NCBI GenBank assembly: GCA_905221195.1
Contig: CAJNCF010000002.1
Location: 186,001 to 250,000, forward strand
Direction of reading: 5' to 3'
DNA from: a bacterium
GTDB lineage: Bacteria > Bacillota > Bacilli > Lactobacillales > Streptococcaceae
Length of the DNA: 64,000 nucleotides
Under the pieces are notes generated by a model. It saw nothing but the letters and a program-made list of their open reading frames with translations. It was not told the origin of the DNA and did no database searches. The position numbers and the translations under genes were made by a program. Positions 7,751 to 15,792 of the stretch are shown one piece after another; the stretch's first letter is position 1, and each line of letters opens with the position of its first letter.

Positions 7751-9787
7751 TTATTTGGTATTGATTTGGTTAAAACGTGCAAGCTTAGCTGCTTTCTTGG
7801 TTAATTGCGACAAGATTGCCAAACGATTTTGACGGACTGCCTGATCTTCGGCCATAACCATAGTATTTTCAAAGAAGGCATCGATGACTGGACTAAGAGC
7901 AAAGAGTTGTTTCAATTGTTGACTTACAGTCCCTGACAAAACAAGTGATTCTACAGCTTCTGCCAAAGCTTTTTCTTGGTCATTTTCAAAGAGAGCTGAA
8001 TCAACTGTAGCAACTCCTTCTGCCTTCTCAGCCAAGTTGAAGGCACGAGAAAGTGATTCGACAGATGGTTTGAAGTCTTCTTCCTTGCTTGCTTCTACAA
8101 GAGCACTTGCTGCTTCCAACATTTCCGCCACAACAAAGTTTGAACCTGCAAGTACCGCTTCCTTGATATCTTTTGGAGTAGAACCCATCATCTTATCAAC
8201 ACGAGCCTTGATAAAGTCCATAACCTCTGCTTTATTTTCATAAGTCAAGCTGTCAAATGTCAAAGCATAAAGGCTATCAATCAGCTCATCCATAGCAATG
8301 TGCCAACCAAAGGCATCCAAGATACGAACTACACCTTGAGTTGCACGACGAAGGGCATAAGGGTCATTAGAACCTGATGGAATCAAACCTACTGAGAAGA
8401 AACTCAAAATAGTGTCCAATTTGTCTGCAATGGCAAGCACTGCGCCGACTTTGCTCTCTGGAAGTTCTCCTTCAGCTGATGTAGGCATGTAGTGTTCACG
8501 AATAGCAGCTGCCACAGCTGGAGTTTCACCAGCAAGAAGGGCATATTTTTCACCCATAATTCCTTGGAGCTCGTCAAATTCACCAACCATCCCTGTCAAC
8601 AAGTCAAACTTGTAAATGGCTGCTGCACGCGCTAGGTCAATTGTTTCATCCGCTGACAAATCAGCTTTTTCTGCCAAGAGAATAGCAATCTGACCCGTAC
8701 GAATCATGTGTTCACGAAGGGAACCAATTTTCTCATGGAAGGTTACATTGTTTAATTTCTCAACAAGGTCTGAAATAACCAATTTTTGGTCTTCACGCCA
8801 GAAGAATTCTCCGTCTTCCAAGCGTGCTACCAAGACTTTTTCATTTCCTTTGATGACATTTTCCAAATGCTCTGCGTTTCCGTTACGGACAGAAATGAAG
8901 TTTGGCAAGAGGTTGCCATCTTGATCGCGAACAACAAAGTAACGTTGGTGTTCTTTCATTGAAGTCACCAAAACTTCTTCTGGAACTTCAAGGTATTTAG
9001 CATCAAAACTTCCCATAAAAGCAGTTGGGTATTCAACCAAGTTCAAGACTTCATTAAGCAAATCAGCATCAATTTCGATACGTACGCCATGTTCAGCTTC
9101 GATTGCTTTGATTTGGTCAATAATCATTTGCTCACGTTCACGTGGATCTGCGATTACAAATTGTGCACGAAGATCTTCTTCATAGCTCAATGCTGACTGA
9201 ATCTTAGTTTCTTGTCCCAAGAAACGATGACCACGGCTGACACGACTTCCCTTGATATCAAGGAAATCCAAGTCAAACTCTTCTTCATCTAAAAGAACAG
9301 TCAAAGTGTGAACAGGACGAATGTATTCAAAGCTATTTCCAGCCCAGTGCATGCTGACTGGGAAAGTCAGTGACTTCAAAACATCTACAACACCAGGAAC
9401 AATTGCTTCAACTGCTTGACCAATTTCTTCCTTAGTGACATAGACATATTCTTCACCCTTGATTTCACGAAATTCGATATCTTCAACCGTCAAGCCTTTT
9501 CCACGGACAAATCCTTGAGCTGCTTTGGTGAAGTTTCCATCACTATCCAAGGCAATTTTCTTTGCTGGACCCTTGAAATCTTCTGTCAAATCAGACTGTT
9601 TGTCTGCAAGACCTGTCACACGAACAGCCAAACGACGTGGTGTTGAGAAGGTTTGAATGGCTTCAAAAGACAGACGGTTTTCCTTGAGGAAGGCTGCCAT
9701 TTTTTCGCCTAGTTGTTTTTCACTTGGTGTGACAACATAGGCTGGTAATTCTTCAAGACCGAGTTCTACTAATAAGTTTTTTGTCAT
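7751..9787 (-). CDS. glyS: Glycyl-tRNA synthetase beta subunit
   Basis: GlyS binds tRNA-Gly and, with GlyQ, forms the bacterial alpha2beta2 enzyme that charges glycine. The 678 residues fit the family. Visible are the N-terminal [42 protein letters not shown], an HD-like central region, and a C-terminal DALR-type anticodon-binding domain ending in FARFNQ-like sequence. It lies 260 bp downstream of glyQ. The unusually structured spacer between them is described separately. Confidence 0.97.
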   Translation of the reverse strand: MTKNLLVELGLEELPAYVVTPSEKQLGEKMAAFLKENRLSFEAIQTFSTPRRLAVRVTGLADKQSDLTEDFKGPAKKIALDSDGNFTKAAQGFVRGKGLTVEDIEFREIKGEEYVYVTKEEIGQAVEAIVPGVVDVLKSLTFPVSMHWAGNSFEYIRPVHTLTVLLDEEEFDLDFLDIKGSRVSRGHRFLGQETKIQSALSYEEDLRAQFVIADPREREQMIIDQIKAIEAEHGVRIEIDADLLNEVLNLVEYPTAFMGSFDAKYLEVPEEVLVTSMKEHQRYFVVRDQDGNLLPNFISVRNGNAEHLENVIKGNEKVLVARLEDGEFFWREDQKLVISDLVEKLNNVTFHEKIGSLREHMIRTGQIAILLAEKADLSADETIDLARAAAIYKFDLLTGMVGEFDELQGIMGEKYALLAGETPAVAAAIREHYMPTSAEGELPESKVGAVLAIADKLDTILSFFSVGLIPSGSNDPYALRRATQGVVRILDAFGWHIAMDELIDSLYALTFDSLTYENKAEVMDFIKARVDKMMGSTPKDIKEAVLAGSNFVVAEMLEAASALVEASKEEDFKPSVESLSRAFNLAEKAEGVATVDSALFENDQEKALAEAVESLVLSGTVSQQLKQLFALSPVIDAFFENTMVMAEDQAVRQNRLAILSQLTKKAAKLARFNQINTK

Positions 9788-9820
9788 GTTTTTTCCTTTA
9801 CATTTTCTTCAATCTTTTTT

Positions 9821-10033
9821 GATATGCACCTTAGGTACTGGGGACGTCGCTAACTAACTTTTGTGAGTCTGTAAGGAAATCTTATACCAAATAAACTAAG
9901 ATTTCCAACAGTCTCATCAAAATGGATTTAGCTGACTGATTTTTGAACCTAAAGTTTCAAAAATCCCCACATAACAGTACGGCGGTGCATATCCCTCTAG
10001 CAAGTCTACGACTTGCCTCTAACGATTTTAGAG
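9821..10033. repeat. Multi-hairpin spacer between glyQ and glyS
   Basis: An outer inverted repeat pairs GATATGCACC (9821-9830) with GGTGCATATC (9984-9993) and GTACTG (9835-9840) with CAGTAC (9975-9980). Inside it are an arm of about 19 bp, TGAGtCTGTaaGGAAATCTT (9864-9882) against 9898-9916, and GATTTTTGAA (9938-9947) against TTCAAAAATC (9956-9965). Two more hairpins follow: GCAAGT/ACTTGC (10000-10016) and CTCTAA/TTAGAG (10017-10033). No protein is encoded. It may be a MITE-like element or an RNA structure within the glyQS transcript. Confidence 0.6.
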
Positions 10034-10047
10034 CACAGTATTACTCA

Positions 10048-10965
10048 CTATTCTGCGTCTTCTGCTAAGAGTTTAGCTCGTGTTGCTTCATCCAAAAGTG
10101 GGTAACCTAGGCGTTTTCGTTCTGCGACAAAGGTTTTAGCTACGACACGGGCCAAGTTACGGATACGTGCGATATAGCCTGCGCGCTCTGTTACAGATAC
10201 GGCACCACGCGCGTCAAGCAGGTTAAAGGTGTGTGAACATTTGAGAACATAGTCATAGGCTGGGTGTACCAAGCCTTCTTCCAATGCACGACCAGCTTCT
10301 TTTTCAAACTTATCAAAGTTTTCCAGCAACATTTCTTGGTCTGAAATTTCAAACGAATATTTTGAATGCTCGTACTCAGGCTGGATAAAGATTTCTCCGT
10401 ATTTTACACCATCAGCCCATTCAATATCATAGACAGAGTCTACTTCTTGAATGTAAGAAGCCAAACGTTCCAAACCATAGGTAACTTCCGCAGTCACAGG
10501 GCCAGTTGCCAATCCACCAACTTGTTGGAAATAAGTGAACTGTGTGATTTCCATCCCATCAAGCCAAACTTCCCATCCAAGACCAGCTGAACCAGTAGAT
10601 GGATTTTCCCAGTTGTCCTCAACAAAACGAATATCATGTTCCAAAGGATTGATTCCCAATTTTTCTAAAGACTCAAGATAAAGTTCTTGGATGTTTGATG
10701 GAGAGGGTTTCATAACCACTTGGAATTGGTGGTGTTGGTAAAGACGGTTAGGGTTTTCCCCGTAACGACCATCAGCAGGACGACGTGATGGCTCTACATA
10801 AGCCGCATTCCATGGCTCAGGTCCGATAGCACGAAGGAAAGTGTAAGGACTCATTGTTCCTGCACCTTTTTCATTATCATAAGCCTGCATCAGCATACAA
10901 CCTTGGTCATTCCAAAATTGTTGCAAAGTCAAAATAATTTCTTGAAATGTTAATTTCTTAGACAT
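10048..10965 (-). CDS. glyQ: Glycyl-tRNA synthetase alpha subunit
   Basis: GlyQ is the catalytic class II subunit that makes glycyl-adenylate. The start is placed at [18 protein letters not shown] (ATG at 10965), giving 305 residues, the usual length. It has an AGGAGT ribosome site just upstream. An in-frame start at 11031 exists but would add a nonsense extension lying in a structured insert. Motifs include [39 protein letters not shown] and the glycine-site block [21 protein letters not shown]. It is the second gene of a T-box-led operon, after the GFA-like gene. Its first codons and ribosome site are duplicated upstream. Confidence 0.97.
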   Translation of the reverse strand: MSKKLTFQEIILTLQQFWNDQGCMLMQAYDNEKGAGTMSPYTFLRAIGPEPWNAAYVEPSRRPADGRYGENPNRLYQHHQFQVVMKPSPSNIQELYLESLEKLGINPLEHDIRFVEDNWENPSTGSAGLGWEVWLDGMEITQFTYFQQVGGLATGPVTAEVTYGLERLASYIQEVDSVYDIEWADGVKYGEIFIQPEYEHSKYSFEISDQEMLLENFDKFEKEAGRALEEGLVHPAYDYVLKCSHTFNLLDARGAVSVTERAGYIARIRNLARVVAKTFVAERKRLGYPLLDEATRAKLLAEDAE

Positions 10966-10977
10966 TGAATACTCCTT
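10943..10977. repeat. 35-bp direct repeat, copy 1 (glyQ start region)
   Basis: This segment holds the first glyQ codons, the ATG at 10965 and the ribosome site. It is identical to 11119-11153 over 35 bp. Confidence 0.9.
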
Positions 10978-11118
10978 AATAAAAAATGATTTCTTGCGAC
11001 ACGAGTCTTCCTCTTCGATTATACGAGGCAAGACGAGTTAGTACTGCGTCTAGCTCAGGCACTCTAGTGCTGAGCGTGAGGCAATCCGACTGTCAGGAGG
11101 TCTCTGCCACTGACGCAG
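10978..11118. mobile_element. 141-bp structured insert between the two glyQ-start repeats
   Basis: The insert lies between two perfect 35-bp repeats. It has an outer pair CTGCGTC/GACGCAG, a hairpin GCTCAGgCACT/AGTGCTGAGC, a GTGaGGCA/TGCCAC arm and a GTCTTcCTC/GAGgcAAGAC arm. No ORF of its own is seen. The origin (element or recombination product) is not known. Confidence 0.55.
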
Positions 11119-11153
11119 TGAAATGTTAATTTCTTAGACATTGAATACTCCTT
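11119..11153. repeat. 35-bp direct repeat, copy 2 (relic glyQ start)
   Basis: Perfect copy of the glyQ ribosome site, ATG and first codons, lying just downstream of the GFA-like gene stop. Translation from it would run into the insert. It is likely the original junction left upstream of the insertion. Confidence 0.9.
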
Positions 11154-11170
11154 TAATTTATGTTATCTTT

Positions 11171-11548
11171 TTAGATGGATTTATCAAGCAACCAAGAAAA
11201 GTCTGGATCCTGAAAAATATGACGTTTGGGAACAGTTTGTAAATTCTGATCGCATTCATCTATTGTACCTAATTTCAAAGCACAGACTTCTGGTATATTT
11301 TCTTGAACAGTGAAAATTTGACTATGACAGTTCTGGCAGTAAAAGCGTTGTTTTCCTGGAGAAGAACTATAGGAAACAAGCTTTTCTTTTCCATGCAATA
11401 CTAGCTTTTCACTGCTAACTTTAGCATTAACTGTATAGGCAGACGCAGTTGCTTTCCGACAGAATGAGCAATGGCAAAACACTAATTCAGATAATTCCTC
11501 ATCTAGAGTGTAGGTTACTGCTTTACATAAACAAGATCCTTTAAGCAT
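11171..11548 (-). CDS. GFA-domain (CENP-V/GFA-like) zinc protein
   Basis: The 125-residue protein shows the zinc cysteine pattern of the GFA family: GSCLCKAVTY near residue 5, FCHCSFCRKAT near residue 24-32, and YCQNCHSQIF near residue 73-78. The family is named for glutathione-dependent formaldehyde-activating enzyme, but most members have unknown substrates. It lies directly behind the glycine-type T-box leader and before glyQ on the same strand, so it is expected to rise when tRNA-Gly is uncharged. No separate terminator divides it from glyQ. Confidence 0.85.
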   Translation of the reverse strand: MLKGSCLCKAVTYTLDEELSELVFCHCSFCRKATASAYTVNAKVSSEKLVLHGKEKLVSYSSSPGKQRFYCQNCHSQIFTVQENIPEVCALKLGTIDECDQNLQTVPKRHIFQDPDFSWLLDKSI

Positions 11549-11583
11549 TAAGCTCCTTTCTACTTAGGCATTAGACGAAATTC

Positions 11584-11772
11584 AAAAAGAACCGAATTTC
11601 AACACCCAAGCCTTGCGACTAGGGGCGTCAGAAACGCGGTTCCACCCTAATTTATTACTTCATTGTTTTTGAAAATAGTACAGAAAGCGCCAGCACTTTA
11701 TGTTGTCCTACTTGGCTCCCACTATCCCAAGCTCGCTTAAAGAACGCCATAAGACTTTCTTTCCTGCTGACT
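11584..11772 (-). promoter_or_regulatory. T-box riboswitch, glycine type, leading gfa-glyQ-glyS
   Basis: On the minus strand the T-box core AGGGTGGAACCGCG is at plus 11635-11648. It is preceded by the Stem I apical signature GCGAGC..GGGATAGTGGGAGCC. A GGC glycine codon at plus 11745-11747 lies in the expected specifier region. The core can pair as antiterminator, or GAACCG can pair with CGGTTC (11589-11594 and 11637-11642) as a terminator followed by T residues. Uncharged tRNA-Gly would allow read-through. Confidence 0.88.
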
Positions 11773-11801
11773 ATTATATCAAAAAATAGAATAATGTACA
11801 A
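11773..11801 (-). promoter_or_regulatory. Promoter of the T-box operon
   Basis: -35 TTGTAC (plus 11796-11801), 17-bp spacer, -10 TATAAT (plus 11773-11778) on the minus strand, directly in front of the T-box leader. Confidence 0.75.
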
Positions 11802-11817
11802 TTCTTTTTATGATTTT

Positions 11818-12660
11818 CTAGAAATCCATATCATCAACTCGTGGAGCACCAGACTGAACAGGAATCGTTTTTAAGGTTTCTTGCTCCTCGTGACTCAGTT
11901 CAATTCCGAAACAATCAAGATTAGCCTGAATACGAGAGGCTGTAACAGATTTCGGAAGTGGTAAAAATCCTTCTGCCAAGCTCCAGGCCAAGGCTATCTG
12001 AGCAACAGACTTTCCGTGATTTGCTGCGATTTCTTGCACTTGCTTGCTATCAAACAGTTCTCCCTGACCAAAAGGCCCCCAAGCTTCCAATAAAATTCCT
12101 TTTTCTCGACAGTAAGCTACGACTTCCTCTTGATACACACCTGGCGCCAAGCGAACTTGATTGACCGCAGGAACAATAGTTGCAGTTTCAAGCAAGGCAT
12201 CCAAATGACGGGGAAGAAAATTACTAACCCCGATAGCACGGATTTTGCCTTCTTGATAGAGGTCTTCCATCGCTCTCCAGACCTCAGCATTGCGAGTTTT
12301 CCATGCGTCATTTTCTCTCAAAGGTTTTGGATTTGGCCAATGAATCAAATACAAATCTAAATATTCCAAGCCCAGCTTCTCTAAAGACTCTTCAAAAGCC
12401 TGACGAGCTTGCTCATAGCTATGATTTGTATTCCACAATTTACTGGTTACAAAAATTTCCTCACGCGGAACGCCACTATCATGAATAGCACGACCAACGC
12501 TTTCTTCATTTTTATAGATAGCTGCCGTATCGATATGGCGATAGCCTGCCTTTAAAGCCTCTAGGACAGCTTGATAGGCAATCTCTCCATTTTCAGCTTT
12601 CCAGGTTCCAAAACCCAGAACTGGGATTGGAACGCTATTATTTAAAGTATAAGATTTCAT
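11818..12660 (-). CDS. Aldo/keto reductase (2,5-diketo-gluconate reductase-like)
   Basis: A 280-residue NADPH-dependent carbonyl reductase of the AKR superfamily. The catalytic tetrad is visible: Asp in GYRHIDTAAIY, Tyr in the same block (IYKNEESVG), Lys in VTSKLWNTNHS and His in LYLIHWPNP. The coenzyme loop includes LPKSVTASRIQANLD. These enzymes reduce aldehydes, ketones and methylglyoxal-like compounds; the true substrate cannot be told from sequence. It lies 76 bp after pgdA on the same strand and may share its transcript. Its 3' end nearly abuts the T-box operon promoter. Confidence 0.92.
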   Translation of the reverse strand: MKSYTLNNSVPIPVLGFGTWKAENGEIAYQAVLEALKAGYRHIDTAAIYKNEESVGRAIHDSGVPREEIFVTSKLWNTNHSYEQARQAFEESLEKLGLEYLDLYLIHWPNPKPLRENDAWKTRNAEVWRAMEDLYQEGKIRAIGVSNFLPRHLDALLETATIVPAVNQVRLAPGVYQEEVVAYCREKGILLEAWGPFGQGELFDSKQVQEIAANHGKSVAQIALAWSLAEGFLPLPKSVTASRIQANLDCFGIELSHEEQETLKTIPVQSGAPRVDDMDF

Positions 12661-12736
12661 TATTTTTCCTTTCTATGTGAAGAAAATCCAAAGAAACAAA
12701 TTCTCAATGAAAACTTATCTCTTTAGATTTTTTAAA

Positions 12737-14128
12737 TTATTGGTCACGGTTATAGTAGAGCTGGTGAGCTTTAAGACGGGAATCTAATAAATCTGGTATG
12801 GTTACAAAGTCATAACCTTGCCCTTTCAAGTAGTCAATAACCTTCGGTAGAGCATTTACCGTCTCAGCATGAATATCATGCATGAGAATAATAGAACCAT
12901 TCTTGACTTCACGCTGAATTTCTGTCAAAATAGCTGCTTCATTTTTACTCTTCCAGTCCAGACTATCCACATCCCACATAATAAAGCTCAAATCGAGGCT
13001 ATTGCGAATGTCGTCTGTAATGGCTCCATAAGGAGGACGCATAAGTTTAGAACTAGAGCCCAGGACTTTAGTTAGCGCATCCTCAGTATCAGTTATTTGT
13101 TTTTTAGCTTCATCAAGCGAAAGTTTTGAAAGAACTGGATGACTCCAACTATGGTTTCCAATGACATGGCCGTCTGCTTTCATGCGTTTCAGAATCCCTT
13201 CATTGCCAGAAACATTCTTACCTAAAACAAAGAAAGTTGCCTTGATACCATACTTAGAAAGTGTATCTAATGCTTGATTTGTCGTTGTAGAATTTGGTCC
13301 ATCATCAAAAGTTAAGGCCACCACTTTACGATTTTTCTTTTCAAAATAAGCTTTATAAAGTTCCGCATCCTTATCTAGCAAATATGAGGACTGAATAAGC
13401 TCAAAGAAACTAGATACTGGCAAGGCAATCTCATCCAGATTTTCAACAGGCTGACTCGGATAAAGGATAATCTGACTATCCTTATAATCAAAATTCCATG
13501 CAGACAGATCTTGGTCAGACAAGCCTTTAACTATCTGATCAATCTTGTCTTGTTCTAATTTCTTATCTTGTAAGAAAGAAGTCAGTTCTTTTATCAGTTT
13601 CTCTTTAGCCTTACTAGCATCTGAAAATAATTTATCAAGGGTAAAAGATTTACCATCTTCTGTCAAATGCACTTTTGCCAGACTAGTTTTTTCAGTCTCT
13701 TCAACTTTTGACGAAGATAAATCATGGACTTGTTTCATCACACTTCGGTTGACAATCCCTTTTAAAGTCGAGTCCTGTTTCTCCGTATAATAAAAAACCA
13801 GATTTTCCTTATCCTCTAGATTGTCTTTAATATCCTGTGTCATGATTTCTTTTACAGACGAAATCACTTGCTCGCCTTGGAGAGGATAATAGGCAATCAC
13901 TTCGGCTTGTCCCTTACGAAAATGATCCTTCTGATTTCCCTCACTCAATTGATCATCTTTCTCTTTTTTGAGAGATTCAATCTTTTGTTCAAAACTTTGT
14001 TTCGTATAGACTTTGTAACCAATCATCGCCCCAAGGACACAAATGCTAACTGAAAAGATAGCTACTAGGGCTATTAAACTCATTCTTATCTTATCGTGAT
14101 TCTCACGTTTTGCTCTACTTTTATCCAT
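12737..14128 (-). CDS. pgdA: Peptidoglycan GlcNAc N-deacetylase PgdA
   Basis: PgdA removes acetyl groups from N-acetylglucosamine in peptidoglycan, giving lysozyme resistance. The 463 residues equal the pneumococcal enzyme. A single N-terminal membrane segment (about residues 17-37) anchors it outside the membrane, followed by a long extracytoplasmic region. The NodB-type domain has TFDDGPN (Asp275-Asp276), the metal histidines in HSWSH, RPPYGA, and LMHDIH near the end. All catalytic motifs are intact. The start follows within 10 bp of a good -10 box, so the leader is very short. It lies at the probable inversion junction described in the findings. Confidence 0.96.
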   Translation of the reverse strand: MDKSRAKRENHDKIRMSLIALVAIFSVSICVLGAMIGYKVYTKQSFEQKIESLKKEKDDQLSEGNQKDHFRKGQAEVIAYYPLQGEQVISSVKEIMTQDIKDNLEDKENLVFYYTEKQDSTLKGIVNRSVMKQVHDLSSSKVEETEKTSLAKVHLTEDGKSFTLDKLFSDASKAKEKLIKELTSFLQDKKLEQDKIDQIVKGLSDQDLSAWNFDYKDSQIILYPSQPVENLDEIALPVSSFFELIQSSYLLDKDAELYKAYFEKKNRKVVALTFDDGPNSTTTNQALDTLSKYGIKATFFVLGKNVSGNEGILKRMKADGHVIGNHSWSHPVLSKLSLDEAKKQITDTEDALTKVLGSSSKLMRPPYGAITDDIRNSLDLSFIMWDVDSLDWKSKNEAAILTEIQREVKNGSIILMHDIHAETVNALPKVIDYLKGQGYDFVTIPDLLDSRLKAHQLYYNRDQ

Positions 14129-14134
14129 AAGACC

Positions 14135-14163
14135 ATCATATCAAATTCAAGCTATAATTTCAA
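14135..14163 (-). promoter_or_regulatory. pgdA promoter
   Basis: -35 TTGAAA (plus 14158-14163), 17-bp spacer, -10 TATGAT (plus 14135-14140). The -10 ends only 6 bp before the ATG at 14128, so the main transcript may be leaderless or nearly so. Confidence 0.65.
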
Positions 14164-14191
14164 TGATTAACGGAGATTAGTATAATATATC

Positions 14192-14217
14192 AAAAAAAGA
14201 GGGACTGCCCTCTTTCT
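14192..14217 (-). terminator. metK terminator
   Basis: AAAGAGGG, loop ACTG, CCCTCTTT, with a T run on the minus strand; 10 bp after the metK stop. Confidence 0.88.
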
Positions 14218-14226
14218 TCAATTCAT

Positions 14227-15417
14227 TTATTTGACTGCTTCTTTCAAAGCATCAACCTTGTCCAGACGTTCCCATGGAAGGTCAATATCTGTACGTCCCA
14301 TGTGGCCATAAGCCGCTGTTTGACGGTAAATTGGACGTTTGAGGTCCAGCATTTGGATAATTCCTGCAGGACGAAGGTCAAAGATTTGACGAGTTGCTTT
14401 TTCAAGCTTGCTTTCAGCTACTGTTCCTGTACCAAAGGTATCGATACGGACAGAAACAGGTTGGGCAACACCGATAGCGTATGCCAATTGTACTTCCGCC
14501 TTCTTAGCAAGACCCGCTGCAACAATATTCTTGGCAATATAACGAGCTGCATATGACGCAGAACGGTCCACCTTAGTCGCATCCTTACCAGAGAAGGCAC
14601 CACCACCATGACGAGAGTAGCCACCATAGGTATCCACGATAATCTTACGACCAGTCAAACCTGAGTCTCCTTGAGGTCCACCGATTACAAAGCGACCAGT
14701 TGGATTGATGAAGAATTTTGTTTGTTCATCCAAGTAAGAGGCTGGAATCACCTCTTTGATAACCTTGTTAATCACATCTTGATGAATTTGTTCATTGCTA
14801 ACTTCTGGGTCGTGCTGAGTTGAAATAACGACTGTATCCACGCGTACTGGACGGTCATTTTCATCATACTCAACCGTAACTTGTGATTTAGCATCTGGAC
14901 GGAGATAGCTAATTTCACCAGACTTACGAAGTTCTGCTAAACGACGAACCAACTTGTGGCTTAGTGAAATTGGCAAAGGCATGAGCTCTTCTGTTTCATC
15001 CACTGCAAATCCAAACATAAGCCCTTGGTCTCCAGCCCCAATCAAGTCCAGTGGATCTTGGTCTGCATTCCCACGTACCTCCAAGGCTTCGTTAACCCCT
15101 TGGGCAATGTCAGGAGATTGTTCCACCAAAGATGGATGTACTCCCACCGTCTCAGCAGAAAATCCATATTCTGTATTGGTGTAACCAATCTCTGCAATGG
15201 TATCACGAACCACACGGTTAATATCCACATAGGCATTTGTAGAAATTTCACCAAAAACGTGGACTGAACCAGTATAGACAGCTGTCTCAGCAGCAACGTG
15301 CGCCTCTGGATCCTTAGCTAAAATAGCATCCAAAATCGCATCTGAAATTTGGTCTGCAATCTTATCTGGATGCCCCTCAGATACAGATTCAGACGTGAAT
15401 AATTTACGTTCTGACAT
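14227..15417 (-). CDS. metK: S-adenosylmethionine synthetase
   Basis: MetK makes SAM from methionine and ATP with release of phosphate and pyrophosphate. The 396 residues match the family. Motifs visible are [13 protein letters not shown] (N-terminal ATP/Mg site), the signature [12 protein letters not shown], and the P-loop-like [17 protein letters not shown]. Translation starts at ATG 15417 after a very strong AAGGGGGGAC ribosome site. That site can pair with GUCCC near the 5' end of the leader, as in SAM-III (SMK) riboswitches. A structured 145-bp insert lies inside this leader. Confidence 0.98.
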   Translation of the reverse strand: MSERKLFTSESVSEGHPDKIADQISDAILDAILAKDPEAHVAAETAVYTGSVHVFGEISTNAYVDINRVVRDTIAEIGYTNTEYGFSAETVGVHPSLVEQSPDIAQGVNEALEVRGNADQDPLDLIGAGDQGLMFGFAVDETEELMPLPISLSHKLVRRLAELRKSGEISYLRPDAKSQVTVEYDENDRPVRVDTVVISTQHDPEVSNEQIHQDVINKVIKEVIPASYLDEQTKFFINPTGRFVIGGPQGDSGLTGRKIIVDTYGGYSRHGGGAFSGKDATKVDRSASYAARYIAKNIVAAGLAKKAEVQLAYAIGVAQPVSVRIDTFGTGTVAESKLEKATRQIFDLRPAGIIQMLDLKRPIYRQTAAYGHMGRTDIDLPWERLDKVDALKEAVK

Positions 15418-15451
15418 AAAAATGTCCCCCCTTAAAAATAGTGTTATAGAG

Positions 15452-15469
15452 TTACAAAGTACTGATAGG
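15452..15469. repeat. 18-bp direct repeat, copy 1 (SMK 3' half)
   Basis: TTACAAAGTACTGATAGG, identical to 15615-15632. On the transcript it reads CCUAUCAGUACUUUGUAA, the conserved 3' half of the SMK core. This copy is nearest the ribosome site. Confidence 0.9.
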
Positions 15470-15614
15470 TATTTCCATTATCTAAGAGTTACGACGCGAA
15501 AGAAATAAAAACGACACTTTTTTATTTCTGAAGCTAGTAAGGCGCATAGGTTGGCCGCCCTATAGTGGCAACCGTAGAATGACGAACGACTTTGGAGTCG
15601 TCATTCTTTGCGAA
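15470..15614. mobile_element. 145-bp structured insert in the metK leader
   Basis: The insert is bracketed by perfect 18-bp repeats. It contains AGAAATAAAAA/TTTTTTATTTCT, GAATGACGA/TCGTCATTC with an inner GACT/AGTC, GGTTG/CAACC, and an outer CGCgAAAG/CTTTGCG pair. No ORF or transposase end is recognised. Its layout resembles the insert before glyQ, although the sequences differ. Confidence 0.55.
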
Positions 15615-15632
15615 TTACAAAGTACTGATAGG
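15615..15632. repeat. 18-bp direct repeat, copy 2 (SMK 3' half)
   Basis: Same 18 bp as 15452-15469, directly downstream on the transcript of the TAGG arm, so this copy completes the proximal SMK hairpin. Confidence 0.9.
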
Positions 15633-15685
15633 AAAATTCTTAGTTATAAATACCTACCATCTTATCGGGACTATATAACTTCATC

Positions 15686-15691
15686 ATTATA
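15686..15691 (-). promoter_or_regulatory. metK extended -10 promoter
   Basis: TGATATAAT on the minus strand (TATAAT at plus 15686-15691). Only a weak -35 is seen. Initiation about 7 nt downstream would place the first transcript base just before the SMK anti-SD. Confidence 0.6.
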
Positions 15692-15764
15692 TCATTTTTT
15701 AACACAATTTGCAGTCTTTAATGTGATCTTTCAATATAGATATTTCGCTTTCATAAATAAAAAG

Positions 15765-15785
15765 GTTGGAGCTCAGCACTCCAAC
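15765..15785 (-). terminator. Terminator of the DEAD-box helicase gene
   Basis: GTTGGAG, loop CTCAGCA, CTCCAAC, with a T-rich tail on the minus strand; just after the helicase stop. Confidence 0.8.
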
Positions 15786-15792
15786 AATTGCC

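Larger units (their letters stand above)
15424..15673 (-). promoter_or_regulatory. SMK (SAM-III) riboswitch of metK, interrupted by an insert
   Basis: Read on the minus strand, the leader begins AGTCCCGATAAGATGG then TAGG, a loop and CCTATCAGTACTTTGTAA. This follows the SMK layout known from Enterococcus metK (GUUCCGAAAGGAUGG, hairpin, CCAGAUGCCUUGUAAC, SD). GTCCC (anti-SD, within plus 15657-15672) can pair with GGGAC of the ribosome site (plus 15424-15428). The 3' half CCTATCAGTACTTTGTAA is present twice because of the insert. Whether the switch still works cannot be told from sequence. Confidence 0.7.

Noticed and set aside
10966..11031. Upstream start giving a longer GlyQ
   Set aside because: The extension lies in the structured insert and is unrelated to GlyQ; the ATG at 10965 has a good ribosome site and gives the family length.
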